DNA of 64,000 nt from Rubripirellula sp. (GTDB taxonomy: Bacteria; Planctomycetota; Planctomycetia; Pirellulales; Pirellulaceae): contig JARGNK010000020.1 of assembly GCA_029213145.1 (NCBI GenBank), forward strand, positions 1 to 64,000, written 5' to 3'. Within the stretch, counting starts at the first letter, position 1. The number at the start of each line of letters is the position of its first letter. Shown here one piece after another: positions 51,974 through 61,622 of this stretch. The notes beneath the pieces were generated by a model, which made no database searches, had not been told where the DNA came from, and worked only from the letters and a program-made list of their open reading frames with translations. A program made the translations under genes and the position numbers.

Positions 51974-54060
51974 TGAGAATCCGGTTTTTTGTAACTCTAT
52001 TGGTCGCCTTCGCGATTACTCATGTGACCGATCTGAGTGATGCATTGGCACGGGGCGGTCTGAAAGGTGGCGGCTCTCGTGGGAGTGTCCAGCGAAGCCG
52101 ACCTACATCGCGTCCAAGTGCGCCTCACCTCGGTGGTAGTCGACCCAGCATGAGCCGACCCAGTAGTCGACCTTCGACAAGCCGACCCAGTAGTCGACCT
52201 TCGACAAGCCGACCCAGTGTTAGCCGACCCAGTGTTAGCCGACCCAGTGTTAGCCGACCCAGTGTTAGTCGACCCAGTGTTAGTCGACCCAGTGTTAGTC
52301 GACCCAGCATGAGCCGGCCGTCGAGTCGACCAACTACAGGGCTGAAGCCTTCGACAAGACCGTCTCTGCCGAGTAGCCGACCCTCGACGCGGCCCTCAAC
52401 ACGACCGTCTCTGCCGAGTAGCCGACCCTCGACGCGGCCTTCAACACGACCGTCTTTGCCGAATACGCGGCCTTCGACACGACCATCTCTACCGAATACG
52501 AAACCCTCAACGCGGCCAAGTTTTCCGAGTCTGGGTGGCGGTAATCGACCTAGCTTTCCCAGCATTGGACGGCCAGGCGGTAGTACAAAACCCAGTACAA
52601 GACCTAGTACAAGACCTAGTACAAGGCCCGGTACAAGGCCCGGTACAAGACCTGGTAGCGACATTGGTAGTCGCCCCGGATCGGGTGGAAATCGTCCCGC
52701 TTTCGGAGGTGGGGGCAGACCGTCTGCCGGCGGACTAGGCGATTTCTTGGGAATGGACAGGCCGATTCGACCCGGCACGCGACCTGGAGGGGGTGGTGAG
52801 GGAACACGTCCGAAGCCGTTTCCAGGCTTTGGCGATCGTCCTAGCATTCTTCCTGGAAAACCTGGCAACGGAGATCGACCCAGCACCCTTCCTGGAAAAC
52901 CTGGCAACGGAGATCGTCCCAGCATTCTTCCTGGAAAACCTGGCAACGGAGATCGACCCAACATTCTTCCCGAAAAACCTGGCAACGGAGATCGTCCCAG
53001 CATCCTTCCGGAAAAACCGGGTGACGGAGATCGTCCTTGGGGTAATCGTCCTGACGGAGATCGACCTTGGTGGAATCGCCCTGATGGCGATCGCCCATGG
53101 GGTGACCGACCATTTCGTCCCGGTGGTGACAATAACATCATCAACATCGGTGACATCAACCTTGGCAACAACGGCATCATCAATAATCGTCCGAGTTGGG
53201 CCAACATTAGCAATGATCGTTACAACAACATCGGTAATCGCTGGCAGAACCAAATTGGTGGCATGCACAACTGGGTGAGTCGTTATCCCGATCGGGGCCG
53301 TTATTGGAACAATTGGGGAAATGATGTGCGTAATTCGTGGCACCACCACCATCACCACCACAACTGGTTTGGTCCCTCGTGGTGGGGATCTCACCAGCAC
53401 CATTTCAGTGGTTGGCACTACGGTTACAGCTTTAGTCGCTACAGCTACAACTATTGGTGGACCGTTCCGACGTTTGCAGCGTGCACGAATTGGTTCACGT
53501 GGCAGGCGCCCACGACGGTTTGGCAGCAACCCGTCTATTACGACTACGGAACCGGCGGCAATGTTGTCTACCAAGACAACAGCGTTTACATCAACGGTGA
53601 ACAAGTCGCCAGTAGTGACGAGTTTGCTCAGTCCGCGATGCGGTTAGCGACGGTTGCTCCTCCCGAAACCGAAGAGGAAGCGGCCGAAGTTGAATGGATG
53701 CCGTTAGGTACCTTTGCGGTTTCGTCAGATGTCGATGATAAAGAACCGACTCGCGTCATCCAGCTTGCTGTGAGTCAGGAGGGGATCATCAGTGGGACGC
53801 TTTATAATTCCGAAACCGAGCAAGCGGATTCGATTCAAGGTCAGGTCGACAAAGAGACCCAGCGAGTCGCCTTCCGAATTGGTGAGAGCGAGCAAGTTGT
53901 CGTGGAGACCGGGCTCTATAACTTGACGCTCGAACAGGCGCCCGTACTTGTTCACTTTGGTTCGGAACGTACCGAGGATTGGCTTTTGGTCAGACTCGAA
54001 AACCCTGATGAGGATGAACCGGACGGCCAGCCATCCGCCGCGTCGCCGACCAATCTGTAG
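51973..54060 (+). CDS. Secreted Arg-Pro-Ser repeat protein
   Basis: The 695-residue protein starts with a signal peptide (about 1-27). Residues about 35-290 are low-complexity RPS/TRPS/SRPSV repeats, strongly basic. Next come about five 13-residue units (RPSILPGKPGNGD type; about 289-353) and three 10-residue RPWGNRPDGD units. Residues about 455-530 are rich in Trp, Tyr and His, including seven consecutive His. The C-terminal 160 residues form an acidic domain with NVVYQDNSVYINGEQVASS, known from planctomycete cell-surface proteins of the mu-protocadherin-like type. It is probably a wall-associated protein with polyanion-binding repeats. The preceding gene overlaps it by one base, and an AAGGAGGG ribosome site precedes the ATG. 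Confidence 0.87.
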   Translation: MRIRFFVTLLVAFAITHVTDLSDALARGGLKGGGSRGSVQRSRPTSRPSAPHLGGSRPSMSRPSSRPSTSRPSSRPSTSRPSVSRPSVSRPSVSRPSVSRPSVSRPSVSRPSMSRPSSRPTTGLKPSTRPSLPSSRPSTRPSTRPSLPSSRPSTRPSTRPSLPNTRPSTRPSLPNTKPSTRPSFPSLGGGNRPSFPSIGRPGGSTKPSTRPSTRPSTRPGTRPGTRPGSDIGSRPGSGGNRPAFGGGGRPSAGGLGDFLGMDRPIRPGTRPGGGGEGTRPKPFPGFGDRPSILPGKPGNGDRPSTLPGKPGNGDRPSILPGKPGNGDRPNILPEKPGNGDRPSILPEKPGDGDRPWGNRPDGDRPWWNRPDGDRPWGDRPFRPGGDNNIINIGDINLGNNGIINNRPSWANISNDRYNNIGNRWQNQIGGMHNWVSRYPDRGRYWNNWGNDVRNSWHHHHHHHNWFGPSWWGSHQHHFSGWHYGYSFSRYSYNYWWTVPTFAACTNWFTWQAPTTVWQQPVYYDYGTGGNVVYQDNSVYINGEQVASSDEFAQSAMRLATVAPPETEEEAAEVEWMPLGTFAVSSDVDDKEPTRVIQLAVSQEGIISGTLYNSETEQADSIQGQVDKETQRVAFRIGESEQVVVETGLYNLTLEQAPVLVHFGSERTEDWLLVRLENPDEDEPDGQPSAASPTNL
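52126..53121 (+). repeat. Coding minisatellites of the RPS protein
   Basis: Several tandem arrays lie head to tail: 15-base units with six SRPSV copies (about 52208-52297), 12-base units (about 52590-52660), five 39-base units (52837-53031) and 30-base units (53032-53121). All are in frame and preserve the reading frame, so they are length-variable coding repeats, not CRISPR. Confidence 0.85.
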
Positions 54061-54083
54061 CACCATCGTTTGATTTACGTCGG

Positions 54084-54125
54084 ACGGCACGTGGGTTCCT
54101 TTGAATCCTCGTGCCGTTCTTTTTT
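54084..54125 (+). terminator. Strong intrinsic terminator after RPS gene
   Basis: Perfect eight-base arms ACGGCACG (54084-54091) and CGTGCCGT (54110-54117), with an inner GGTTC/GAATCC extension, are followed by TTCTTTTTT. It lies 24 bases after the stop and is a textbook intrinsic terminator. Confidence 0.85.
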
Positions 54126-54328
54126 GGAACGAGCTCGCATTAACTCTCGTATTCTCGACGTGTTGTCAATCCGTGATCCAAGCTGTGCACGGCAGCAAAT
54201 TCCTTCGCACCGTAGCATCTTCCAAAATACGGCAGTGGTTTTGCGGACAGTCGAACGCTCTTAATCCGGTGCGTCATACGTGCCATTGCGACTGACATCG
54301 CTTGATGGCGACCCGGTTGTGTGTTGAG

Positions 54329-54354
54329 GATTCGAGCACCGTGCGGCTCGAATC
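54329..54354 (-). terminator. Hairpin after giant DUF11 gene
   Basis: Perfect nine-base arms GATTCGAGC and GCTCGAATC flank an eight-base loop, about 40 bases beyond the stop of the leftward giant gene. No U-tract follows on the minus strand. The remainder of the 335-base gap 54061-54395 shows no gene. Confidence 0.45.
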
Positions 54355-54395
54355 TAGATTTCTTCGGTGGTTGGAATTAACGTCTGGCGGTTCGA

Positions 54396-57300
54396 TTAAC
54401 GTCTGGCCAGGAACAGTCGCTTGGAAAATACGGGGACACGAATCAGCAGAGTCGTTTGGTCATCTTCCTGCGGTTGGTTGTTGCCGGGTGTGCTATCGAC
54501 GTCGGCCTGATCAGCGGCGATCACTTCTGCTTCAACCACCTTGGTGCCGCGAGTCTCTGCTCGAGCCGTGATCACTAGACTCACGGTTTCTCCGGCCGCA
54601 AGTCTTGGGATATTCCAAGGACTGTTGAAGGTTCCCCGTTGCGGACGCGCTGAAATCAAGGTGAGCCCTGCAGGCAGATCAATGTCGACAATGACATTGG
54701 TGGCTTCATCTGGCCCATCATTAGTCGCGGTGAAGATCATCTCAAAAAGTTCGCCTGGATTTGGTTGCTCATTCTCGGCAGTTGCCGTGATTGAGAGATC
54801 GATCAGACGAGGTGTCAGTGACGCTGAGTCGATATCATCTTCGGTAGGATCTTGATTATCAGGGGTGCTGTCAGGGTCAAATTGATCCGAAGCTATGATT
54901 TCCGCGGTATTAGTGACTGGATCTTTCGTTTGGACGAAGGAGACCAGTTGCAGAGATGCAACTGATCTTGCCCGCACTTCTGGGATGGTCCACAGGCCAT
55001 TGATTGGATCGTAGGTGCCTGAGCTTTCATTCGCGCGCTCGAACGTCATTCCTTTGGGTAGCAAGTCCCGAACCAGGACATTCGTCGCGTCATTTGGGCC
55101 CTCGTTGCCCACGATGATTGTAAAGAAGACTTCTTCGTTGTTGTTTGGCGTTGGATCACTGACGGTCTTGATGAGCCGCAGATCGGCGATCTGTGGGGTC
55201 ACTTCGACAGATGCATAGTCATCCTCATCCTCGTCACCGTTTCCTGGTGTCGAGTCGATATCAGGTTGATCAGCATTGATGATCTCTGCAACATTTATCT
55301 GCGGATCCGGTTGATCGATCCGAGCATCGATTTCCAGCATCGGACGACTGCCCTTGAGCACAGTACCAATATCCCAGATGCCGTTTACAGGATCGTAGAC
55401 CCCTTCACTGGCGATGATTTCCGTCGCTGTCATGCCGGGTGGCAACTGGTCTGCGACGACGACGCCGGTCGCAGTGGATGGACCTTGATTGGTTACCTCA
55501 AGCGTGAAGCGTACAGTTCCCCCGACATTTGGGGTGGCGTCATCCACAACCTTGGTCAAGGCCAAGTCGACCAGCTCTGGAACGAGCGAAACGCTGTCTT
55601 GATCATCTTCGTCGGGATCGTTGTTGCCGGGCGTACTATTCGGATCGAATTCGCTCGAAGCGATGACCTGAGCGGTGTTGATCTTTTCGCCCAGGCTGGT
55701 GACGCGAAACCGAAGTTCCAGGGTTTCGGAGACGCCCTCTGCGATCGACGGAACTGTCCAAAAGTTGTTGGATTGGTTGTAATCACCAGCACTTGTCGTG
55801 GCTGATACAAAAGTTAGACCCGTCGGGAGTTGGTCAAGGACAACGACGTCTTTTGCTGTGTCCGGTCCCGCGTTGCTCAGCGTGACCGTATACACCTGTT
55901 CGGAACCTGCGGGTGGTCGCTCATTGCTCACGATTTTGGTAAGCGACAAATCGGCGCTGGCGGTTGTCACGGTGACTGACGCTTGGTCGTCCTCGTCGTT
56001 TCCGTTTCCGTCGATACCATCATCGTTGCCGGGCGTACTGTCGAAATCAAATTGATCGGCTGCAATCACTTGGGCTCGGTTCTCTGGTTCGCCCGGTTCA
56101 TCCACACGGACCAGTAGCTCAAGTGTGGCATCAGTTGCTGGTGCGAGAGACGAAACCGACCATTCTCCATTGGAGAAAACGCCGACCGAAGGCGTTGCAG
56201 TGAGGAGTGTGACGCTTGGCGGCAAGGTGTCTTCTACCACGACTCCAGTTGCAGTATCGATTCCGTCATTCTTCAGTGTAATGGTATAGGTCAGCTCACC
56301 ATTGACGGAGGGGCGGAAAGGCCTTGCTGTTTTCTCCAACGAAAGATCGATGATCGTAGGCTGCACCGAGACGGAGTCTTGGTCATCTTCGGTGGGTACA
56401 TTGTTACCGGGGGTGGAGTTGGGATCAGCTTGATCCGCTGAGACGACCTCGGCTGAATTTACCTTCACACCGATTGTTAGGACTTCTGCCGTAATCAGTA
56501 GCGATTCATCTTCCTTGCTGCCGACTTCTCCGACATTCCAGATCCCGGTCGTAGGGTTGTAAGTTCCCAGGGATGGTTCGGAACTGATAAAGCGAAGGCC
56601 CTCTGGAAGTGTGTCGGCGACTCGGACATTGGTGGCAGGGTCGGGGCCGTCGTTAACAAGATCGATTCGGAAGACGATTGGCTTTCCGACATCGGGCCGT
56701 TCATTGTCGACTGATTTGGTGAGCGAAAGATCTGCTACCTGAGTGATCACCTCGACGGAATCCTGATCATCTTCGAGTGGGTCGCCGTTGTCAGGTGTTG
56801 AGTCGATGTCTGGTTGATCTGCTGTGATGACCTCCGCTGTATTCACCACCGAAATGACGCCGGAAGTGGAGGCGGAAATATTAAGCGTGACCAAGTCTCC
56901 GCTGTTTACGGTTCCAACGGTCCAAATACCGGTCGAATCGTCATAGTTTCCTCGCGTAGCGGAACTATTCACAAACTCCAGGCCCTCTGGCAACACGTCC
57001 CGCACGGAGACCCCAGTGGCTCGGGAGATTTCAGAATTCGTCAGCTCGATCGTAAATCGCACGGTATCGCCCACGTTGGGGCGTGGATTGTCAGCCGATT
57101 TCTCAAGCGAAAGGTCGATCAGTTGGCCGGTAACTTCGATGCTGTCCTGGTCATCCTCGCCGGGTTCATCGTTGCCGGGAGTTGAATTTGGATCGAGTTG
57201 ATCAGACGACTCAACACGGGCTACGTTGATGACAGGTGTATTTGTGGTGGACGTGGCAACGATGGTTAGCGTTGCTGTCTGATTGGCGTCCAAGTCGCCG

Positions 57301-60300
57301 ATGTTCCAGATACCGGAGGATGAGTTGTAATTCCCGATCGTTTGGGAAGAGGAAACAAAGTCGAGCCCCTCTGGGAGCATATCCAGTACGGTAACGCCTG
57401 TTGCTGGATCGATTCCCGCGTTGGTTGTTTCGATGGTGAAGGTGACGTTGTCTCCTACGTTGGGAGTCGTCTCATCCACTTCCTTCGTTAGTGACAGGTC
57501 GGCCACTGCCAATTCGAAGGTAACGCTTGAATAGTCATCCTCGTTAGGATTTGAATTTCCTGGAGTACTGTCTGAATCAAACTGATCGGCAGCAAACACT
57601 TCGGCAACGTTCGTTGTCGTCTCAACCGTATTGACGGTTGCGTCGATGGTCAGTGTCGCCGTTGAGTTGGCTGATATGGCACCAACGGTCCAACGCCCAG
57701 TGTTCACGTCGTAGTTGCCTGATGTTGCAGTGGATGCCACGAACACCAGTCCATCGGGGAAATCGTCGGCAACGATCACGCCAGATGCATCATCAGGGCC
57801 TTGGTTGTCGACTGTCACCGTGTAGCGAATCGTTTGGCCAAAGTTGGGCCGCTCGATATCGATCGACTTGTTAAGCTCCAAGTCAATCACCGGAGGTGTG
57901 ATGGTCACCGAGTCCTGGTCATCTTCGGATTCGACGTTATTGTTTGGGGTGCTATTGGGGTCAAACTGATCCGAGGCCGAGACTTGGGCGGTGTTAACCG
58001 TTTCGTTACTTGATTCCACCAGAGCAACGATATCAAGAGATGCTTGACCGCCGGCGCCAATGGTGCCAACCACCCAAGCTCCGGTGGTGGCGTCGTAGTC
58101 ACCTTGTGACGCTGATACCGAATCGAAAGCGAGTCCGGTTGGTAGCCGGTCCGCGACGCTCACATTCGTTGCAGCATCCGGACCCATGTTCGATACGGTG
58201 ATGGTAAAGGTTGTGGTTTCACCAACATTTGGTCTTGGGTTGTTGACTGATTTTGTCAGGCTCAGATCCGCTATCTGTGGATTGACGACGGCACTGTCTT
58301 GATCGTCTTCTTCTTCGACGCCATTACCGGGGACACTATCGCGATCCACTTGGTCAGCGGCGATGACCTCGGCCGTGTTCACGACCATGTCAGCGCTGTC
58401 AACGCGGGCCAGTAGCGTTAAAGTTTGAGTCGTCTGGTTTGCCAGCCCGCCGATTGTCCACTGCCCAGTCGACGGGTTGTAGTTGCCTGCGGTGGTCGTC
58501 GAGGAGGTCAAGGTCAATCCATCGGGCAACTGATCCTGTACCACCACCCCGGTTGCATCGCTTGGTCCATCATTGTTGACCTCAATCGAGAACGTGATGG
58601 TGTCGTTGACATTCGGTGTGGGGTTGTCCACCGTTTTTGTGAGTTCCAAATCGATTTGTTGGGCACCAATGATGACCGAGGACTGATCGTTTTCAGATGG
58701 GTCATTGTTGTCCGGTGTTGAACTCGCGTCGGGCTGATCGGCGGCCACAACTTCGGTGATGTTGGCAATCATCGCGGTGGTGGTTGGAACCGCCAAGATC
58801 TCGAGCGAAACGCTTTCATTTGCAGGGACAGTCCCAACATTCCAGATTCCAGTCCCGGCGTTGTAGCTGCCTGTCAGGGTGGAGTGAGAGACAAAATCTA
58901 ACCCTGTTGGCAATAAATCACGCACGCGGACACCGGTTGCGATGTCCGGGCCAGCATTGGAAAGATCAAGTGTAAAGGTGATTGTTTCGCCGACGTCGGG
59001 CATGTTGTTATCAACAGATTTAACAAGCGCGAGATCGATTTGTGGAGCGAGAATGGTGACAGAGTCTTGGTCATCCTCTTCCTCCACATCATTGCCGGGC
59101 GTGCTGTCAATGTCGGGCTGATCAGCAGCTTGAACCTGAGCGGTGTTTGTTTTCTCTCCTGGCGTGTCAACGCGCCCGGTCAGCGTGAGTGTTGGCGATT
59201 CTAATGCACCAACCGTTCCAACCGTCCACAGACCGTTTTGCACATTGTAACTTCCTCGCGATGCACTCGAACCGATGAATGAGATGCCGGTTGGTAAGAA
59301 GTCTTTGACTACAACTCCGGTGGCTTCGCTGGGACCCTGAGTGGTCAAGCTGATGGTGAACTCGACTTGTTCGCCAACCACCACGCTGGTTGGGACAGCA
59401 GTTTTGGTTAATTCCAGGTCGATCTGCGGCGCTTCGATCGTGACGGAGTCTTGATCATTCTCGCTTTCGACACCGTTTCCAGGTGTACTGTCAGAATCTG
59501 GTTGATCAGCGGTTTGAACTTGGGCAGTGTTGATCTTTTGACCTGGTGCCGTCACGTTTGCTGTGATCGTTAACGTTCGCGAGCCGCCAACGCTGATGGC
59601 GCCGATGTTCCAGATGCCGGTACTGCTGTTGTAGGTTCCTTGCGTTGCGTTTGAACTTACAAACGCAACGCCACTGGGCAATTGATCGAGTACCGTGACG
59701 CCGGTCGCTTCGTTTGGACCAGCGTTGGAAACCATGATCGTGAACGTGACATTTTCACCAACCACTACGGTTGTCGGTGACGCGCCCTTGGTCAGGGAAA
59801 GATTGATCTGGGGTGCTGCGATCGTGGCAGAGTCTTGATCGTTCTCGTTCGGGTCGTTGTTCCCCGGTGTACTGTTGATGTCTTCTTGGTCGGCGGCAAA
59901 CACCTGCGCGATGTTTGTCTTTTCGCCAGGCGCATCGACCCTGCCGACCAGGGTGAGCGTGGCGGTACCGCTGCTTGCTACCGTCCCAACATTCCACAGG
60001 CCAGTGCTTGAAACATAACTACCTTGCGACGGTGTAGAACTGACAAATGAGATCCCGGTGGGAAGCTGATCCTCAACGATCACGCCAGTGGCATTACTCG
60101 GCCCAGCATTGGTCAATGTCAAGGTGAAGCTAACATTGTTACCAATCACAACGGTCGTTGGATCAGCGATCTTGGTTAAAGCCAAGTCGATCGCTTCGGT
60201 AACAAAGCTAACCGAAGCTTGGTCGTTCTCGGATGGGTTTCCGTTGCCGGGTGTACTATTGGGATCAAATTGATCCGATGCCGTGACCTCGGCTGTGTTG

Positions 60301-61622
60301 ATTCGCGAGCCGGCGGACGTCACTGTACCCCGGAGCTGAAGAGTTGGTGAAAGGCCACTGTTGACACTGCCTACGGTCCAGATGCCCGTCGCATTATTGT
60401 AGGAGCCCTGAGAGGCTACCGCCGAAACAAAATTGACGCCGGCAGGTAACTGATCACGGACTTCAACGCCGGTCGCCGCATCGGGGCCAGCGTTGGAGAG
60501 AGTGATGAGGAAGTTGACTTGCTGATTTAGGCTTGGCGTCGCGTCGTCGACTGTTTTCGTGAGACTTAGATCAGCCTGTTCGAAATTTTCGAAGTCCTGA
60601 ATGCGATTCGTCTCACCGACTGTGCCAACGATATCTGCCTGGCCATCCACGTTGGCAGCGCCTGTCAAAATCTCAAGCTCGATTGCGCCGACTTGCGTGA
60701 AATCTGCGCCGCCACCACTGGTTGGCTGGAAGCTGGTGAACGGAATGAACTCTTTCTGGGATACACTGCCGCCCGTCTGAGGAATCGCCAGGGTTGCCGT
60801 GCTGAAGCGACTTGCGGAACCGCCAATGGCATCATCAGAGTAAAGACGGACTGCAACTTCACCGCCGGGTAAATCGGCACCGATTTGAAGCTGTAGTCCC
60901 AACGCATCGGAATTGTTCGTTAGGTCGGTTTGACCCAAGCCTGTGTCTTGGATGTTCGCGGCATCACCATCGATTCCATCCCAAGAAACCCGTCGCTCTC
61001 CAGCACCATTCCCCCCCGAGCCAAAAGACAGCAGACCGCCGAGGCCAAGTGTTGTGTCGTTGGCGTTCATCGTGATCACGCCTGTATCGCTGGTGAGGTT
61101 GACGTAGATGTCTCGCTCACCACCGATGACTTCAGGCGCGGCGACCGAACTCGAGACGGGACTATTCGTCGTTGGATCGTTAACCAGTTGAGTGGTTTGA
61201 TTGAACGTATCAATCGGCGTCACGATCATGCCAGCCACATCATCAGCACTGAAACTGATCAATGGTGAAACGTTGCGAAGCAGTGTGCTGCCGCTGGCTG
61301 TTTGTGCATCTTGAAGCACGAAATAACCACCGGCGCTAATGCGTCCAAACTTGTAAGTTCCGTCGGTCAGTGTGGTCGTCGACGAGACTTGCGTGTCAGT
61401 GCCCTGCTGGAAGATTCCGTCGCCGTTGTCTCGGTGTAACGTCAACGTGGCATTGGCAACCTCTTCGCCCGGGTCATATCCATTGCCCGTAAAGTCGTCA
61501 AAGACGAGTCCGGAAATGGATGCGAGGTCCGTCGCGACCAATAGTCGCCGGTTCTCCAAGCACTCTAGAAAAAGCCGCCGCCGCAAACGCCGTTTCGCGT
61601 TCGTCCCCGCTCTTCTTTGCAT
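54396..61622 (-). CDS. Giant secreted DUF11-repeat protein
   Basis: The protein has 2408 residues. The N-terminus is basic and contains LECLENRRLLVA (about 19-30), a variant of the LEPR-XLL motif typical of large planctomycete secreted proteins. Residues about 35-105 form an SdrD B-like domain (SGLVFDDFTGNGYDPGEE). After a beta-rich stretch, sixteen repeats of about 128 residues run from residue 350 to near the end. Each begins xDLxLTK, contains NxGPDxATGVxVxDxLPxG, and ends with an acidic segment, DQxDxDSTPGNxxPxEDDQDS, that probably binds calcium. This is the DUF11 (TIGR01451) repeat. It should be a long cell-surface stalk or adhesin. The gene stands alone. Confidence 0.93.
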   Translation of the reverse strand: MQRRAGTNAKRRLRRRLFLECLENRRLLVATDLASISGLVFDDFTGNGYDPGEEVANATLTLHRDNGDGIFQQGTDTQVSSTTTLTDGTYKFGRISAGGYFVLQDAQTASGSTLLRNVSPLISFSADDVAGMIVTPIDTFNQTTQLVNDPTTNSPVSSSVAAPEVIGGERDIYVNLTSDTGVITMNANDTTLGLGGLLSFGSGGNGAGERRVSWDGIDGDAANIQDTGLGQTDLTNNSDALGLQLQIGADLPGGEVAVRLYSDDAIGGSASRFSTATLAIPQTGGSVSQKEFIPFTSFQPTSGGGADFTQVGAIELEILTGAANVDGQADIVGTVGETNRIQDFENFEQADLSLTKTVDDATPSLNQQVNFLITLSNAGPDAATGVEVRDQLPAGVNFVSAVASQGSYNNATGIWTVGSVNSGLSPTLQLRGTVTSAGSRINTAEVTASDQFDPNSTPGNGNPSENDQASVSFVTEAIDLALTKIADPTTVVIGNNVSFTLTLTNAGPSNATGVIVEDQLPTGISFVSSTPSQGSYVSSTGLWNVGTVASSGTATLTLVGRVDAPGEKTNIAQVFAADQEDINSTPGNNDPNENDQDSATIAAPQINLSLTKGASPTTVVVGENVTFTIMVSNAGPNEATGVTVLDQLPSGVAFVSSNATQGTYNSSTGIWNIGAISVGGSRTLTITANVTAPGQKINTAQVQTADQPDSDSTPGNGVESENDQDSVTIEAPQIDLELTKTAVPTSVVVGEQVEFTISLTTQGPSEATGVVVKDFLPTGISFIGSSASRGSYNVQNGLWTVGTVGALESPTLTLTGRVDTPGEKTNTAQVQAADQPDIDSTPGNDVEEEDDQDSVTILAPQIDLALVKSVDNNMPDVGETITFTLDLSNAGPDIATGVRVRDLLPTGLDFVSHSTLTGSYNAGTGIWNVGTVPANESVSLEILAVPTTTAMIANITEVVAADQPDASSTPDNNDPSENDQSSVIIGAQQIDLELTKTVDNPTPNVNDTITFSIEVNNDGPSDATGVVVQDQLPDGLTLTSSTTTAGNYNPSTGQWTIGGLANQTTQTLTLLARVDSADMVVNTAEVIAADQVDRDSVPGNGVEEEDDQDSAVVNPQIADLSLTKSVNNPRPNVGETTTFTITVSNMGPDAATNVSVADRLPTGLAFDSVSASQGDYDATTGAWVVGTIGAGGQASLDIVALVESSNETVNTAQVSASDQFDPNSTPNNNVESEDDQDSVTITPPVIDLELNKSIDIERPNFGQTIRYTVTVDNQGPDDASGVIVADDFPDGLVFVASTATSGNYDVNTGRWTVGAISANSTATLTIDATVNTVETTTNVAEVFAADQFDSDSTPGNSNPNEDDYSSVTFELAVADLSLTKEVDETTPNVGDNVTFTIETTNAGIDPATGVTVLDMLPEGLDFVSSSQTIGNYNSSSGIWNIGDLDANQTATLTIVATSTTNTPVINVARVESSDQLDPNSTPGNDEPGEDDQDSIEVTGQLIDLSLEKSADNPRPNVGDTVRFTIELTNSEISRATGVSVRDVLPEGLEFVNSSATRGNYDDSTGIWTVGTVNSGDLVTLNISASTSGVISVVNTAEVITADQPDIDSTPDNGDPLEDDQDSVEVITQVADLSLTKSVDNERPDVGKPIVFRIDLVNDGPDPATNVRVADTLPEGLRFISSEPSLGTYNPTTGIWNVGEVGSKEDESLLITAEVLTIGVKVNSAEVVSADQADPNSTPGNNVPTEDDQDSVSVQPTIIDLSLEKTARPFRPSVNGELTYTITLKNDGIDTATGVVVEDTLPPSVTLLTATPSVGVFSNGEWSVSSLAPATDATLELLVRVDEPGEPENRAQVIAADQFDFDSTPGNDDGIDGNGNDEDDQASVTVTTASADLSLTKIVSNERPPAGSEQVYTVTLSNAGPDTAKDVVVLDQLPTGLTFVSATTSAGDYNQSNNFWTVPSIAEGVSETLELRFRVTSLGEKINTAQVIASSEFDPNSTPGNNDPDEDDQDSVSLVPELVDLALTKVVDDATPNVGGTVRFTLEVTNQGPSTATGVVVADQLPPGMTATEIIASEGVYDPVNGIWDIGTVLKGSRPMLEIDARIDQPDPQINVAEIINADQPDIDSTPGNGDEDEDDYASVEVTPQIADLRLIKTVSDPTPNNNEEVFFTIIVGNEGPNDATNVLVRDLLPKGMTFERANESSGTYDPINGLWTIPEVRARSVASLQLVSFVQTKDPVTNTAEIIASDQFDPDSTPDNQDPTEDDIDSASLTPRLIDLSITATAENEQPNPGELFEMIFTATNDGPDEATNVIVDIDLPAGLTLISARPQRGTFNSPWNIPRLAAGETVSLVITARAETRGTKVVEAEVIAADQADVDSTPGNNQPQEDDQTTLLIRVPVFSKRLFLARR
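54450..60575 (-). repeat. Sixteen DUF11-type tandem repeats
   Basis: Units average 384 bases (128 residues), counted from the conserved xDLxLTK blocks between 60575 and 54797. They diverge at DNA level, so this is an old tandem family and not a recent amplification. The acidic DSTPGN segment recurs once in each unit. Confidence 0.88.

Noticed and set aside
52126-53031. Regular tandem units resembling a CRISPR array
   Set aside because: The units are contiguous without unique spacers, keep the reading frame, and lie inside a long protein-coding gene.
52125-53213. A 362-codon leftward frame, and another at 52735-53604, opposite the RPS-repeat gene
   Set aside because: They mirror the in-frame DNA repeats of the rightward gene, giving artificial Gly-Arg-Leu repeats. 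The rightward frame has the signal peptide, ribosome site and C-terminal domain.
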